Notes: a model not told the origin generated them from the sequence alone. Counted from the stretch's first letter, positions 1-8,295 are shown. The stretch is 64,000 bases of DNA from an uncultured Chitinophagaceae bacterium (GCA_936908745.1 CAKZFX010000024.1:22204-86203); one strand, 5' to 3'. Translations and numbers: made by a program.

Positions 1-9
1 CAGCCTCAT

Positions 10-576
10 TTAATTGGTCAGCCGGGACATTTGATCATTGTCTATCTTCTTAAAAAGGTGGAAAGGTTTATAAGTGCGCCAGTTATCAAGCTCTATTAAC
101 TCCACGTAACGGTTGAGCTTGCTGCGTTTGAAATCATACTGGGTCTGTTCCGGCATATTGATACAAACGATCCAGCCATTTTCGTCCGACAATTCTTCGT
201 ACAATTCCTCGTAATAATCAATAACACCGCTATGAAAATTGAGAACGTTCTCGGTAATTAAAATAAACTTAGAAATGCCTTGTGTCATAAATTCTTCCAG
301 CACATCCCGTTTCAGCGTCATAATATCATTTTCAATGGCATCGTTCCACTCGCCTATCATTTCGATAATGGCGTACTTTTCATCATAATCGGCCATCAAT
401 ACTTTCAGGTACAGCGTGCGGCTGCCAAACTCATCCCATTGCGGATGGATATAATAATTGTAAACCGTTTGGGAAAACTCAAACTCAGAATACGTTCTTC
501 CAAAAAACGGTGAACGCTGATCTTCTTCACTTGTATAAATATGCCGCCAATTGTAAAAAGGTTCTATGTCTTGCAT
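10..576 (-). CDS. Hypothetical protein, 188 aa
   Basis: I do not recognise the family. The protein is soluble in appearance, with no signal peptide or membrane segment, and is rich in acidic and aromatic residues, with an N-terminal part full of Tyr/Phe and an acidic stretch (EELYEELSDENG) near residues 126-137. The ATG at 576 is the first in frame and is only 8 bases from a good -7 box (TAACTTTG on the minus strand, 592-585). It lies 36 bp downstream of the membrane protein gene that ends the threonine operon, so it could be read through from there or start from its own promoter. A real gene is supported by the long uninterrupted frame and codon use like its neighbours; function is unknown. 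Confidence 0.75.
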   Translation of the reverse strand: MQDIEPFYNWRHIYTSEEDQRSPFFGRTYSEFEFSQTVYNYYIHPQWDEFGSRTLYLKVLMADYDEKYAIIEMIGEWNDAIENDIMTLKRDVLEEFMTQGISKFILITENVLNFHSGVIDYYEELYEELSDENGWIVCINMPEQTQYDFKRSKLNRYVELIELDNWRTYKPFHLFKKIDNDQMSRLTN

Positions 577-584
577 AATCGGTA

Positions 585-592
585 CAAAGTTA
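585..592 (-). promoter_or_regulatory. Candidate -7 promoter box for the 188-aa gene
   Basis: The minus strand reads TAACTTTG, a full match to the Bacteroidota -7 consensus TAnnTTTG. No convincing -33 TTTG lies at the usual distance. Transcription from it would begin within a few bases of the ATG at 576, giving an almost leaderless message. Confidence 0.4.
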
Positions 593-612
593 CGACGGAA
601 AAATATATTGTT

Positions 613-1389
613 TTACCAATGAGACGAAGACGAACTGAACATATCCACCAATGCCCGGCCTAAAACAAATGCAAATATGAGCAGGAGACGTTTCCGGTTG
701 CCACTGGCTTTCCGGTCTTCCATAAAAAACAAATAACGAAGGGGTAAATAAAAGAACAAAAACAGGAAAGAAAGAAATAAGAACAGGAACCAGATATCAC
801 CAAAGCTTTTGGTGGAGGCATGGGCCAGCATTTCCATCACTCCTTTTTCCCAGAAAAGAAAAGTGAAAAAGGAAACCCCGGCTATCAAAAACAGGTCAGC
901 AATCAATTCAAAGCGAAAGATAAATTCCTCGCTGTATTTTCTTTTAAACTTCCGGTTGCTTTTGCTGCGATATACTAACCATGTCAATACAAAAGCCCAT
1001 AGAGTGGAAAGCAATGCTATCTGCCAGCTCATGGTGCTGTCTTTTGCCATCGAAGGCAAACCAAATAGCTGACGAAATAAGGGTTCGGCCAAAATAACCA
1101 TGCTGACAATGATAAACCAATGGCCTGCCAGCAGGAAAATAATATAAGGAACAGGTTCTACAATGCGGGGCAGATGACTCAGCCGGTAACTCAACGGGAA
1201 ATCTTTCAACGCAGCGCCGAGTGTGTAGCTCAATAAGGCAACCAATATCCACACATAAAATGACTGTGACCAGATAAACTTACTCAACGTGGGAAAAAAG
1301 AAACCCAATGCAAAACTGATACCGATGACCAGCCAGTCAAATAAAGCGGCCCGGTTGAGCTGTATAGATTCCCGCAAAGATGATGACAT
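613..1389 (-). CDS. Polytopic membrane protein linked to thrC
   Basis: The 258-residue protein has about seven hydrophobic segments (roughly residues 17-36, 42-60, 80-101, 122-140, 158-180, 199-223 and 232-250) joined by short charged loops, and a Ser-rich C-terminus, so it is an inner-membrane protein. I do not recognise the family. Its ATG lies 6 bp after the thrC stop, so it is almost certainly co-transcribed with thrABC and under the same threonine leader. That context makes a transport or membrane role tied to threonine metabolism conceivable, but nothing in the sequence proves it; the gene could equally be a passenger. Confidence 0.8.
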   Translation of the reverse strand: MSSSLRESIQLNRAALFDWLVIGISFALGFFFPTLSKFIWSQSFYVWILVALLSYTLGAALKDFPLSYRLSHLPRIVEPVPYIIFLLAGHWFIIVSMVILAEPLFRQLFGLPSMAKDSTMSWQIALLSTLWAFVLTWLVYRSKSNRKFKRKYSEEFIFRFELIADLFLIAGVSFFTFLFWEKGVMEMLAHASTKSFGDIWFLFLFLSFLFLFFYLPLRYLFFMEDRKASGNRKRLLLIFAFVLGRALVDMFSSSSSHW

Positions 1390-1395
1390 GCAACG

Positions 1396-2697
1396 TCAGG
1401 ATTTATTCCATAAATAAGATTTCAGTTCATCATAGAGCGGCTGTATAAATATACTGTGCTTTTCGTTGCGCATCATCGGTTGCAGGGAGGCGGGCACGGG
1501 AATTTTTTGCCCTGTGATCGCTTCCACCGCGTCCGGAAACTTTACCGGGTGCGCCGTTTCAAGAAAAATGCCTTTTTTGCCCGGTTGGTTTTGAAGAAAA
1601 CGTTCCAGGGCCAAATAGCCAACGGCTCCATGCGGATCGGCGAGATAGCCTGTTTGTTCATGCACTCTTTTAATGGTTGCCTTCGTTTCCTCGTCCGTTA
1701 TAGTGTAAGAGCTCAATTTCTTTTTCAGTTCGGGAAACTGGTGATTAAATATTTCGAGTATGCGGACAAAATTGCTGGGGTTGCCTACATCCATAGCATT
1801 GCTTAAGGTAGCAACAGCCTGTTTAGGTTTGAGATCGCCTGTTTGCAGGTAATCGCTTACAATATCATTGACATTACAGGCGGCAATAAAATGATCCACC
1901 GGTAAACCGGATTGCATCGCTAAAATACCGGCGCAAATGTTTCCAAAATTGCCGCTGGGTACAGCGATCACAGGTGGGTTATCTTTTTCCACCCATTGTT
2001 TGTACGCAAAGAAATAATAAAACTGTTGCGGCAGCCATCTTGCCACGTTGATCGAATTGGCAGAAGTCAGGAATAATCTTTGGTTCAACGCCTCATCGGT
2101 AAAAGCCTGTTTTACCATTTGCTGGCAATCGTCAAAGGTGCCGTCCACTTCCAGCGCATGGATATTATTACCCAATGTTGTCAACTGTTTTTCCTGAACA
2201 GGGCTCACTTTGCCGGAAGGATATAAAATAACAACCTCCACTCCTTCTACGTTATAAAAACCATTGGCTACAGCACCGCCGGTGTCGCCGGACGTGGCCA
2301 CCAGTACCGTCACTTTTCGTGAATCGTTTTTTACAAAATGTCCGAGACAACGGCTCATAAACCGGGCGCCAATATCTTTAAACGCCAATGTGGGCCCATG
2401 AAATAACTCTAAGGATGAAATGCTGTCGTTCACCTTCACCAACGTGATCGGGAAATTGACTGTTTCATTTACGATACTGCGCAATTCATCATCCGCTATT
2501 GTATCCCCCACATAAGGTTTGATAATAGTAAATGCAATTTCTTCGTTGGAGTAAGCTGTGATATTCTCAATAATTTCCTTTGGAATCACAGGAATGGTTT
2601 CCGGGAAATACAAACCTTTATCCGGTGCCTGCCCGTTAATCGTCGCTTCCCTGAAAGAGACTTCCGCCGCCTTTCTATTCGTAGAGTAGTATTTCAT
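1396..2697 (-). CDS. thrC: Threonine synthase
   Basis: This 433-residue PLP enzyme converts O-phosphohomoserine to threonine, the last step of the pathway. The N-terminus (MKYYSTNRKA) is typical of the family, which is why I start at the ATG at 2697 rather than the in-frame ATG six codons upstream. The PLP lysine is Lys107 in the motif HGPTLAFKD, and the SGDTGGA phosphate-binding loop follows near residue 134. Length agrees with the roughly 430-residue bacterial form. It is the third cistron of thrA-thrB-thrC, 67 bp after thrB, and is followed 6 bp later by the membrane protein gene. Confidence 0.97.
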   Translation of the reverse strand: MKYYSTNRKAAEVSFREATINGQAPDKGLYFPETIPVIPKEIIENITAYSNEEIAFTIIKPYVGDTIADDELRSIVNETVNFPITLVKVNDSISSLELFHGPTLAFKDIGARFMSRCLGHFVKNDSRKVTVLVATSGDTGGAVANGFYNVEGVEVVILYPSGKVSPVQEKQLTTLGNNIHALEVDGTFDDCQQMVKQAFTDEALNQRLFLTSANSINVARWLPQQFYYFFAYKQWVEKDNPPVIAVPSGNFGNICAGILAMQSGLPVDHFIAACNVNDIVSDYLQTGDLKPKQAVATLSNAMDVGNPSNFVRILEIFNHQFPELKKKLSSYTITDEETKATIKRVHEQTGYLADPHGAVGYLALERFLQNQPGKKGIFLETAHPVKFPDAVEAITGQKIPVPASLQPMMRNEKHSIFIQPLYDELKSYLWNKS

Positions 2698-2764
2698 GTA
2701 TAATTTAATATGCAAAAAAAATCGTATCTTTATAGTATAATCCTTCTTTAAGAACTCCAGACTC

Positions 2765-3706
2765 TCAACTGATTTTCTCCCGACTCTCGACCATTTCCAC
2801 TCCCTTACTATTAATCGTCGTCACATACGTATTAAAATCAATCCCAATTCTTGTGTAAACTTCCTGCATCACTTTTTCCACTGCTTTAGCAGTTGCTTCA
2901 TCTTCGCTCAACATAAATACCGAAGGGCCTGAACCCGAAATGCCGCCGCCTAATGCACCGGCTTCTTTACACTTCATTTTTACTTCATCAAAACCCGGTA
3001 TCAAAATGCTGCGCACAGGTTCGATGATCACATCTTCCAACGAACGGCCAATGAGTGCATGATCGTTTTTGATAAAGCCTGTCACCAATCCCGCAATATT
3101 GCCCCATTGCCTGATGGCATCTTTCAGCAATATTTTTTCTTTGAGGATTTGTCTTGCATCGGAAGTACGGACTTCTATTTGCGGATGCACGACTGTAACA
3201 TATAGATCAGGCGAAGCCAGCGGCACAATATCCAGCGGATGAATAGAGCGGATCAGCGTAACGCCGCCGAGAATACAAGGCGTGATATTGTCCGCATGTT
3301 TAACACCCGAAGCCAGTTTTTCTCCATTCATGGCAAACTGGATCAGTTCATCATTGGAAAAAATATTGCCCAATAAACGATTGGCTGCTACGGCTGCCCC
3401 GGCGGCGCTGGCCGCACTGGAGCCCAAACCACTTCCCGGTTTGATTCTTTTTTCAATTGTCACTTCAAAGCCGGTATTGCCGCCTGTTTTGTCCATGATA
3501 GATTGCAACACCACACCCGCCACATTCTTAGCAGGCTCTGTTGGCAATCCATAATTGTCCCTGTTGTGAATAATAATTTCTGGTTCATCCAGCAATGATA
3601 ATTCCATGATATCATAAGGCTCATTCAACGCCATCCCTAAAATATCAAAACCACATACAAGATTGGCCACCGTTCCCGGGCACTTTACTTTTATTACTTT
3701 ACTCAT
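2765..3706 (-). CDS. thrB: Homoserine kinase
   Basis: A 313-residue GHMP-family kinase that phosphorylates homoserine with ATP. The GHMP ATP-binding motif PGSGLGSSAA is at residues 90-99 and the C-terminal glycine-rich motif GGGISGSGPSVF lies near residue 255. It sits between thrA and thrC in pathway order. The last codons (VESREKIS) are encoded by a copy of an intergenic repeat word (GAGAGTCGGGAG) that also occurs at about 24480 and 45100 in other contexts, so the extreme C-terminus seems to be repeat-derived. Confidence 0.97.
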   Translation of the reverse strand: MSKVIKVKCPGTVANLVCGFDILGMALNEPYDIMELSLLDEPEIIIHNRDNYGLPTEPAKNVAGVVLQSIMDKTGGNTGFEVTIEKRIKPGSGLGSSAASAAGAAVAANRLLGNIFSNDELIQFAMNGEKLASGVKHADNITPCILGGVTLIRSIHPLDIVPLASPDLYVTVVHPQIEVRTSDARQILKEKILLKDAIRQWGNIAGLVTGFIKNDHALIGRSLEDVIIEPVRSILIPGFDEVKMKCKEAGALGGGISGSGPSVFMLSEDEATAKAVEKVMQEVYTRIGIDFNTYVTTINSKGVEMVESREKIS

Positions 3707-3710
3707 TTTT

Positions 3711-3780
3711 TAAATTCAAAGTGAAAAATCGGAAATGAGTTGTTGAGAAAATCCAACTTTCGATTTTCAATTTCCGATTT
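3711..3780. repeat. Inverted repeat in the thrA-thrB spacer
   Basis: The 75-bp spacer contains arms AAATCGGAAAT (3726-3736) and ATTTCCGATTT (3770-3780), an exact 11-bp inverted repeat with a 33-bp loop that holds further echoes of the same word (cgattttcaattt). It would form a hairpin in the thr transcript just after the thrA stop codon. Similar words occur in other spacers of the window. Confidence 0.6.
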
Positions 3781-3781
3781 A

Positions 3782-6223
3782 TTATTTACCCGCCCTGATA
3801 ATATCCGCAAACACACCGCTGGCCGTTACCTCTGCGCCTGCGCCCGCTCCTTTTACCACCATTGGTTGTTCTTTATAACGGTCTGTATAAAACAGAACGA
3901 TATTGTCTTTGCCATACAGGTGATAAAGGTCGTGCTGCGGATCAATATGCTGTAAGCCTACCGATGCTTTACCATCGTTGTACGAGGCAACAAACTTCAG
4001 TTTACAATTTTTTGCATTCGCTTCTGCCAGCAACTGTTTAAAATGGTCTTCATGTTTTTCCATTTCGGCATAAAAATCCTCTACCGAACCTTGCATACAG
4101 CTTTCGGGCATAAAAGAAATATTACTTAACTCATCCATTTCGATTTGCTGCCCCGCTTCTCTTGCCAGGATCATGATCTTGCGCATTACATCTACGCCAC
4201 TAAGGTCAAGGCGTGGATCGGGTTCGGTATAGCCTTCATCCTGCGCCTGTTTTACAACGGCTGCAAACTGGCGGCTGCCATCATAATTATTAAACACAAA
4301 ATTCAATGTGCCACTCAGCACCGCTTCCATACGATGTACACGGTCGCCGCTGCTTACAAGGTCATTCAGCGTGGCGATCACCGGCAAGCCGGCACCCACA
4401 TTGGTTTCAAACAGGAACTGGCAATTATATTCACGGGCAAGGTCTTTCAACTTCTTATAATTAGGATAAGCTGACGAAGCCGCCACTTTATTACAAGCCA
4501 CTACCGAAATACTTTTTTGCAATAGCTGGTTATAAATAGCCGCCACCGCATCATTTGCCGTAATGTCAACAAAAATGGAATTGCGCAGGTTTTTAGCGAT
4601 CACTGTATTGACAAAGACCGAAAGATTTGCCGGTTCGCCATTTTCAAGCAATTCTTTCCAGTTGTTAATATCAATACCTTCTTCGCTGATCAGCATTTTG
4701 CGGCTATTGGTGATACCGGCGATCCTTACTTGCAACTTCATTCGCTGTTGCAGGAAATCCAACTGCTGCTGCAACTGTCCTAACAACTTGGCGCCCACAT
4801 TTCCCGTGCCTGCGATAAATAAATTGATCTGTTTGTAAGAGGCTTCAAAAAACTCTTCATGCAAAACATTGATCGCTTTTTTTACATCTTTGGTAGCGAT
4901 CACCGCCGAAATATTCTTCTCCGACGACCCTTGCGCAATCGCCCGGATATTGACAGCATTGCGTCCCATGGCGCTGAACATACGTCCGCTGATACCCGGG
5001 TGGCTTTTCATATTCTCGCCTACCAATGCTGCAATGGACAGGTCTGTTTCAATTTTCAGCGGCTCCACTTTTTGCAAAGTGATCTCATTGGAGAAAGCCG
5101 CATCCACTGCCTGCTTCGCTTTTTGCGCCGAAGCCGTATCAATGGCCACGCAGATAGAATGTTCCGAAGAGCTTTGCGTGATCAGGATCACATTTATCTT
5201 TTCATTGCTCAGGGCTTCAAATAAACGCTTGGAAAAACCGGGAATGCCGATCATGCCGCTTCCTTCGAGGCTGATCAGTGAAATATTATTGATGCTTGAA
5301 ATGCCTCTTACAATATTTCCATTCTTAGTAGACACCGCTTCTATCAATGTACCTTCGTCTGCAGGCGCAAATGTATTTTTGATCCATACCGGGATGCCCT
5401 TGCTCATCACAGGCTGAATGGTGGGCGGGTAAATAACTTTAGCGCCAAAATGAGATAACTCCATCGCTTCCTGGTAAGAAATATGCGGGATGATCTTTGC
5501 GTTTGCCGTCAACCGGGGATCGGCCGTCATCATGCCGCTTACATCTGTCCATATTTCCAGTAAAGAAGCATTCAATGCACCCGCAAAAATGGCGGCGGTA
5601 AAATCAGAACCGCCACGCCCCAATGTTGTCGTGATGCCTTCCGCATCCGATGCAATAAAACCCGGCACGATAAATAAGGAAACAGGCGTTGCAATAAAAT
5701 AATCGTTGATCTTGATAAACGTTTTTTTAAAATCAACTTCCGCCGCTGTATAATTGGAATTGGTAATAATTAACTCCCTTGCATCAATCCATGCGCTGTC
5801 CGGCACTTCAGTCTTAAAGGCCGCAGCGATGATCTGCGAGGAAAGCCATTCACCATAGCTGCCGATGCGGTCTTTGGAACGGGGCGTTAACTCACGAAGC
5901 AAATAAATACCATTGCAGATATCTTCAATTTCATTGCAGCTTTTCTTTACTAAACTTAACAACTGGCTTTGGTTCGTCACCGGTATCAGTTGTTTCACTG
6001 CTTCCAAATGACGTTGTTCGACCACCGCCAGTTTCTCTTTATAGGCTTCATCTCCTGCCGCAGCTAACGCCGCTGCGCCTAATAACAGGTCTGTGACACC
6101 ACCTAAAGCAGACACCACCACGATCGTCCTGTCTTTTTTGATTTTCTCTTTTACAACCGCCAGCACTTTATTGATATTATCCGCATTGGCCACCGATGTT
6201 CCGCCAAACTTTAAAACCTGCAT
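3782..6223 (-). CDS. thrA: Bifunctional aspartokinase / homoserine dehydrogenase
   Basis: This 813-residue fusion catalyses the first and third steps from aspartate to threonine. The N-terminal kinase begins with KFGGTS (residues 5-10) and continues to about residue 300; two ACT regulatory modules follow (about 315-460, with the ISLISLEGSGM and ALVGENM repeats); the dehydrogenase starts near residue 465 with the NAD(P)-binding GTGNVG motif at about 470 and carries the GTLNFV substrate motif further on. Size matches the enteric ThrA/MetL fusion. As first gene of thrABC behind a Thr/Ile-rich leader peptide, it is probably controlled by attenuation as well as by feedback through ACT domains. Confidence 0.97.
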   Translation of the reverse strand: MQVLKFGGTSVANADNINKVLAVVKEKIKKDRTIVVVSALGGVTDLLLGAAALAAAGDEAYKEKLAVVEQRHLEAVKQLIPVTNQSQLLSLVKKSCNEIEDICNGIYLLRELTPRSKDRIGSYGEWLSSQIIAAAFKTEVPDSAWIDARELIITNSNYTAAEVDFKKTFIKINDYFIATPVSLFIVPGFIASDAEGITTTLGRGGSDFTAAIFAGALNASLLEIWTDVSGMMTADPRLTANAKIIPHISYQEAMELSHFGAKVIYPPTIQPVMSKGIPVWIKNTFAPADEGTLIEAVSTKNGNIVRGISSINNISLISLEGSGMIGIPGFSKRLFEALSNEKINVILITQSSSEHSICVAIDTASAQKAKQAVDAAFSNEITLQKVEPLKIETDLSIAALVGENMKSHPGISGRMFSAMGRNAVNIRAIAQGSSEKNISAVIATKDVKKAINVLHEEFFEASYKQINLFIAGTGNVGAKLLGQLQQQLDFLQQRMKLQVRIAGITNSRKMLISEEGIDINNWKELLENGEPANLSVFVNTVIAKNLRNSIFVDITANDAVAAIYNQLLQKSISVVACNKVAASSAYPNYKKLKDLAREYNCQFLFETNVGAGLPVIATLNDLVSSGDRVHRMEAVLSGTLNFVFNNYDGSRQFAAVVKQAQDEGYTEPDPRLDLSGVDVMRKIMILAREAGQQIEMDELSNISFMPESCMQGSVEDFYAEMEKHEDHFKQLLAEANAKNCKLKFVASYNDGKASVGLQHIDPQHDLYHLYGKDNIVLFYTDRYKEQPMVVKGAGAGAEVTASGVFADIIRAGK

Positions 6224-6257
6224 TCTATATAATTGATAAGTTGATTAAATAAATTTT

Positions 6258-6290
6258 GCCCGCAAGACCTTTGGTCTTTATACAGCAAGC
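6258..6290 (-). promoter_or_regulatory. Second hairpin of the thr leader
   Basis: On the minus strand GCTTGC (6290-6285) can pair with GCGGGC (6263-6258) using two G-U pairs, stacked on a 6-bp stem AAGACC/GGTCTT with an AAA loop (6278-6264); a 6-nt bulge separates them on one side. AAAATTTATTT follows. It may be the attenuator terminator or a regulatory stem; folding was done by eye. Confidence 0.4.
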
Positions 6291-6307
6291 CGCCCGTTGT
6301 TTGATAT

Positions 6308-6336
6308 GAAAAATTACAATCCGCTTAGCGGATCGT
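6308..6336 (-). terminator. Terminator-like hairpin at the end of the thr leader peptide
   Basis: Minus-strand arms ACGATCCGC (6336-6328) and GCGGATTGT (6324-6316) form a 9-bp stem with one G-U pair; the three loop bases are the TAA stop codon of the leader peptide. AATTTTTC follows. Stem plus U-run look like an intrinsic terminator placed where a translating ribosome would decide whether it folds. Confidence 0.6.
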
Positions 6337-6417
6337 AGTTGTTGTAGTCGTAATAATAGCAGCAACAACCGGGGTGGTTGTTGTAACAAAAGAAATATGG
6401 TTTGCTATTATTGTCAT
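6325..6417 (-). CDS. thrL: Threonine operon leader peptide, 30 aa
   Basis: A short reading frame from the ATG at 6417 to the TAA at 6327-6325, upstream of thrA. Of 30 residues 11 are threonine (positions 2, 12-15 and 23-28, the last a run of six) and 6 are isoleucine (3, 4, 8, 21, 22, 29), both controlling amino acids of thr attenuation in enteric bacteria. A good ribosome site, AGGAA, lies 4 bases before the ATG, better than most genes here. The RNA over the first Thr run (CAACAACC, 6383-6376) pairs perfectly with GGTTGTTG (6370-6363), which can instead pair with CAACAAC of the second run (6344-6338). This matches the logic of a ribosome-mediated attenuator; the peptide itself probably has no other function. 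A weak -7-like TAATTTTC overlaps the murQ stop (6462-6455). Confidence 0.85.
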   Translation of the reverse strand: MTIIANHISFVTTTTPVVAAIITTTTTTIR

Positions 6418-6459
6418 TGTGTTCCTGCACAATATACAGATCAATGACGAAAAAGAAAA

Positions 6460-7275
6460 TTATTTCGCTAAAGAATCAGCCGCTTTTTTTACGCTGCCAT
6501 ATTGGAGGAGTAATTCTTTTGCTTTTGCATAATCATCCATCTTCACTCTTTCCATCAGCATCCTGGTGCCACGGTCCACCAACTTATCGTTCGTTAGTTG
6601 CATGTTCACCATTTTATTATCTTCCACTCTTCCTAATTGTATCATCGCAGACGTGGAGATCATATTTAATACCAGCTTTTGTGCCGTGCCGCTTTTCATT
6701 CTTGTGCTGCCCGTAATAAACTCCGGCCCAACAACAACTTCTATCGGGAAATCAGCTGCTGCACTTACCGGCGAACCAGGATTACAGGAAATACTTCCTG
6801 TCAAGATCCCATGTTTACGACATTCTTCCAATGCACCGATCACATAAGGCGTGGTACCACTTGCGGCAATGCCTACCACGATATCTTTTTCCGTGGGATT
6901 ATGCACCGACAAATCTTTCCAGCCTTGTTCATTATCATCTTCTGCAAATTCAACGGCGGTTGTAATGGCCTTATCGCCACCGGCGATGATAGCCACCACC
7001 AAACCATACGGAACGCCATAGGTTGGCGGGCATTCGCTGGCATCTACCACAGCGAGACGGCCACTGGTGCCAGCGCCGATATAAAACAAGCGTCCGCCCA
7101 TCAGCATTTTATCGCTGACAGCTTCTACTAACTTTTCAATCTGGGGAATTGCTTTTTCAACAGCAAGCGGAACAGTGATGTCTTCTTTATTAATGTTCAC
7201 CAGCAGTTCGCCAACAGACATTTTTTCGAGGTGATTATAGTTGCTTGACTGCTCCGTAATTTTTTCAAATGCCAT
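6460..7275 (-). CDS. murQ: N-acetylmuramic acid 6-phosphate etherase
   Basis: A 271-residue SIS-domain lyase that cleaves the lactyl ether of MurNAc-6-phosphate to GlcNAc-6-phosphate and lactate in cell-wall recycling. The sugar-phosphate binding loop GAGTSGR is at about residues 68-73, the family motif DASECPPTYG follows with Glu81 matching the catalytic acid of the E. coli enzyme, and Asp113 in AEDD matches the second catalytic acid. Length is near the usual 270-300. It starts 12 bp after the upstream sugar kinase gene, forming a two-gene recycling operon. Its 3' end abuts the thr leader region. Confidence 0.95.
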   Translation of the reverse strand: MAFEKITEQSSNYNHLEKMSVGELLVNINKEDITVPLAVEKAIPQIEKLVEAVSDKMLMGGRLFYIGAGTSGRLAVVDASECPPTYGVPYGLVVAIIAGGDKAITTAVEFAEDDNEQGWKDLSVHNPTEKDIVVGIAASGTTPYVIGALEECRKHGILTGSISCNPGSPVSAAADFPIEVVVGPEFITGSTRMKSGTAQKLVLNMISTSAMIQLGRVEDNKMVNMQLTNDKLVDRGTRMLMERVKMDDYAKAKELLLQYGSVKKAADSLAK

Positions 7276-7287
7276 AAATCCGTTCGT

Positions 7288-8124
7288 TTAGCTGTGATAA
7301 GCCACCAATCCCTGCATGGGGTTTTTAGTTACATGGCCTAACTCAAATTCGTAGCTTTCACAAAGGTGTTTCAACACATCCCGGAAACCATACGCCACAC
7401 CACCCGTGAAGTTAACAGGCTGCGTCCATATTTCCCTGTACTTGCAAAGATGATTAAAGAAGAAGTCGTTTAAACCGTCTTCGATGATATTTTCAATCAT
7501 ATAATGACCACGGTTTTCTGCCAGGAATTGCGTGAACCCGGCAAGGTAGCGGTTGGGCAATGGTTGCTTATATACTTTCTCCAGGATTTCAGTCGCATTG
7601 GTGGTATAGGTAAGGTCAAATCTCCCTCTCAGTTCATCGTCAAACGTGCCATAGAGATAATACTGCAGCACTTTCTTGCCGAGATAGGCGCCACTGCCTT
7701 CATCGCCCAAAACATAACCCAGGCCGGGGCTGTTTTTGACTATTTTTTTGCCATCATAATAACAGGAATTGGAACCGGTGCCCAGTATGCAGGCAATGCC
7801 TTTATTTTTTCCGCAAAGTGATCTTGCCGCCGCCATCAGGTCGTGGTTTACCTCCACTTTTGCACCTGCAAAAACCTGCATAATGGTCTTTTTCATCAAC
7901 TTAGCGTTGACAGGATTGGCGCAGCCTGTGCCATAATAATATACTTCGGTAATGGCTGCTTTACGGATTTTTGATTGCAACTCCGTAGCCAGGATTGCCT
8001 TGATTTGTTCCGCGGATAAAAAATAAGGACTGATGCCTTGCGTAAAAATGGTTTTCTTTTTTCCTTTCTCTATTAAACACCATTCGCCTTTTGTAGCTCC
8101 GCAATCTGCTATGAGTTTTGCCAT
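7288..8124 (-). CDS. BadF/BadG-type amino-sugar kinase (GlcNAc/MurNAc kinase)
   Basis: A 278-residue ATPase of the ASKHA fold. The first phosphate motif is DCGATKGEW (residues 7-15), the second is the LGTGSNSC loop near residue 112, and an adenosine-site GGVAYGF motif lies near residue 245. Family members phosphorylate N-acetylglucosamine or, as in MurK, both N-acetylmuramic acid and N-acetylglucosamine. The pairing with murQ 12 bp downstream makes production of MurNAc-6-phosphate for the etherase the most sensible role. It is divergent from the protease gene at 8296. Confidence 0.88.
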   Translation of the reverse strand: MAKLIADCGATKGEWCLIEKGKKKTIFTQGISPYFLSAEQIKAILATELQSKIRKAAITEVYYYGTGCANPVNAKLMKKTIMQVFAGAKVEVNHDLMAAARSLCGKNKGIACILGTGSNSCYYDGKKIVKNSPGLGYVLGDEGSGAYLGKKVLQYYLYGTFDDELRGRFDLTYTTNATEILEKVYKQPLPNRYLAGFTQFLAENRGHYMIENIIEDGLNDFFFNHLCKYREIWTQPVNFTGGVAYGFRDVLKHLCESYEFELGHVTKNPMQGLVAYHS

Positions 8125-8241
8125 TGGTTATCGTTTTTAGCCCGGTTCAAGGCAGGTTTACATTGATGGATCTGTTTTGCTAAGCCTTTCTTTTTCCGGC
8201 ATTTACCTGCAAACTATACAGCACAACAGTAAACTTTTGTC

Positions 8242-8278
8242 TAATTTGCGTTCTCAAAACGCCCTGTTGGGCAAATTA
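8242..8278. promoter_or_regulatory. Composite inverted repeat in the divergent promoter region
   Basis: Outer arms TAATTTGC (8242-8249) and GCAAATTA (8271-8278) are exact inverted copies. Inside lie two smaller hairpins, GCGTT/AACGC (8248-8262) and GCCC/GGGC (8261-8272). Each outer arm also resembles a -7 promoter element, reading inwards, so it may be an operator or overlapping divergent promoters for the sugar kinase and protease genes. Confidence 0.4.
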
Positions 8279-8295
8279 CATAATTAAGACTTACA

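Noticed and set aside
4869..5417. 182-residue open frame on the plus strand inside thrA
   Set aside because: It is fully antisense to a conserved enzyme and its translation shows no domain; it mirrors thrA codon structure.
8125..8295. tRNA-like GGTTCAAGGC at 8137-8150
   Set aside because: No matching acceptor stem, anticodon arm or D arm around it.
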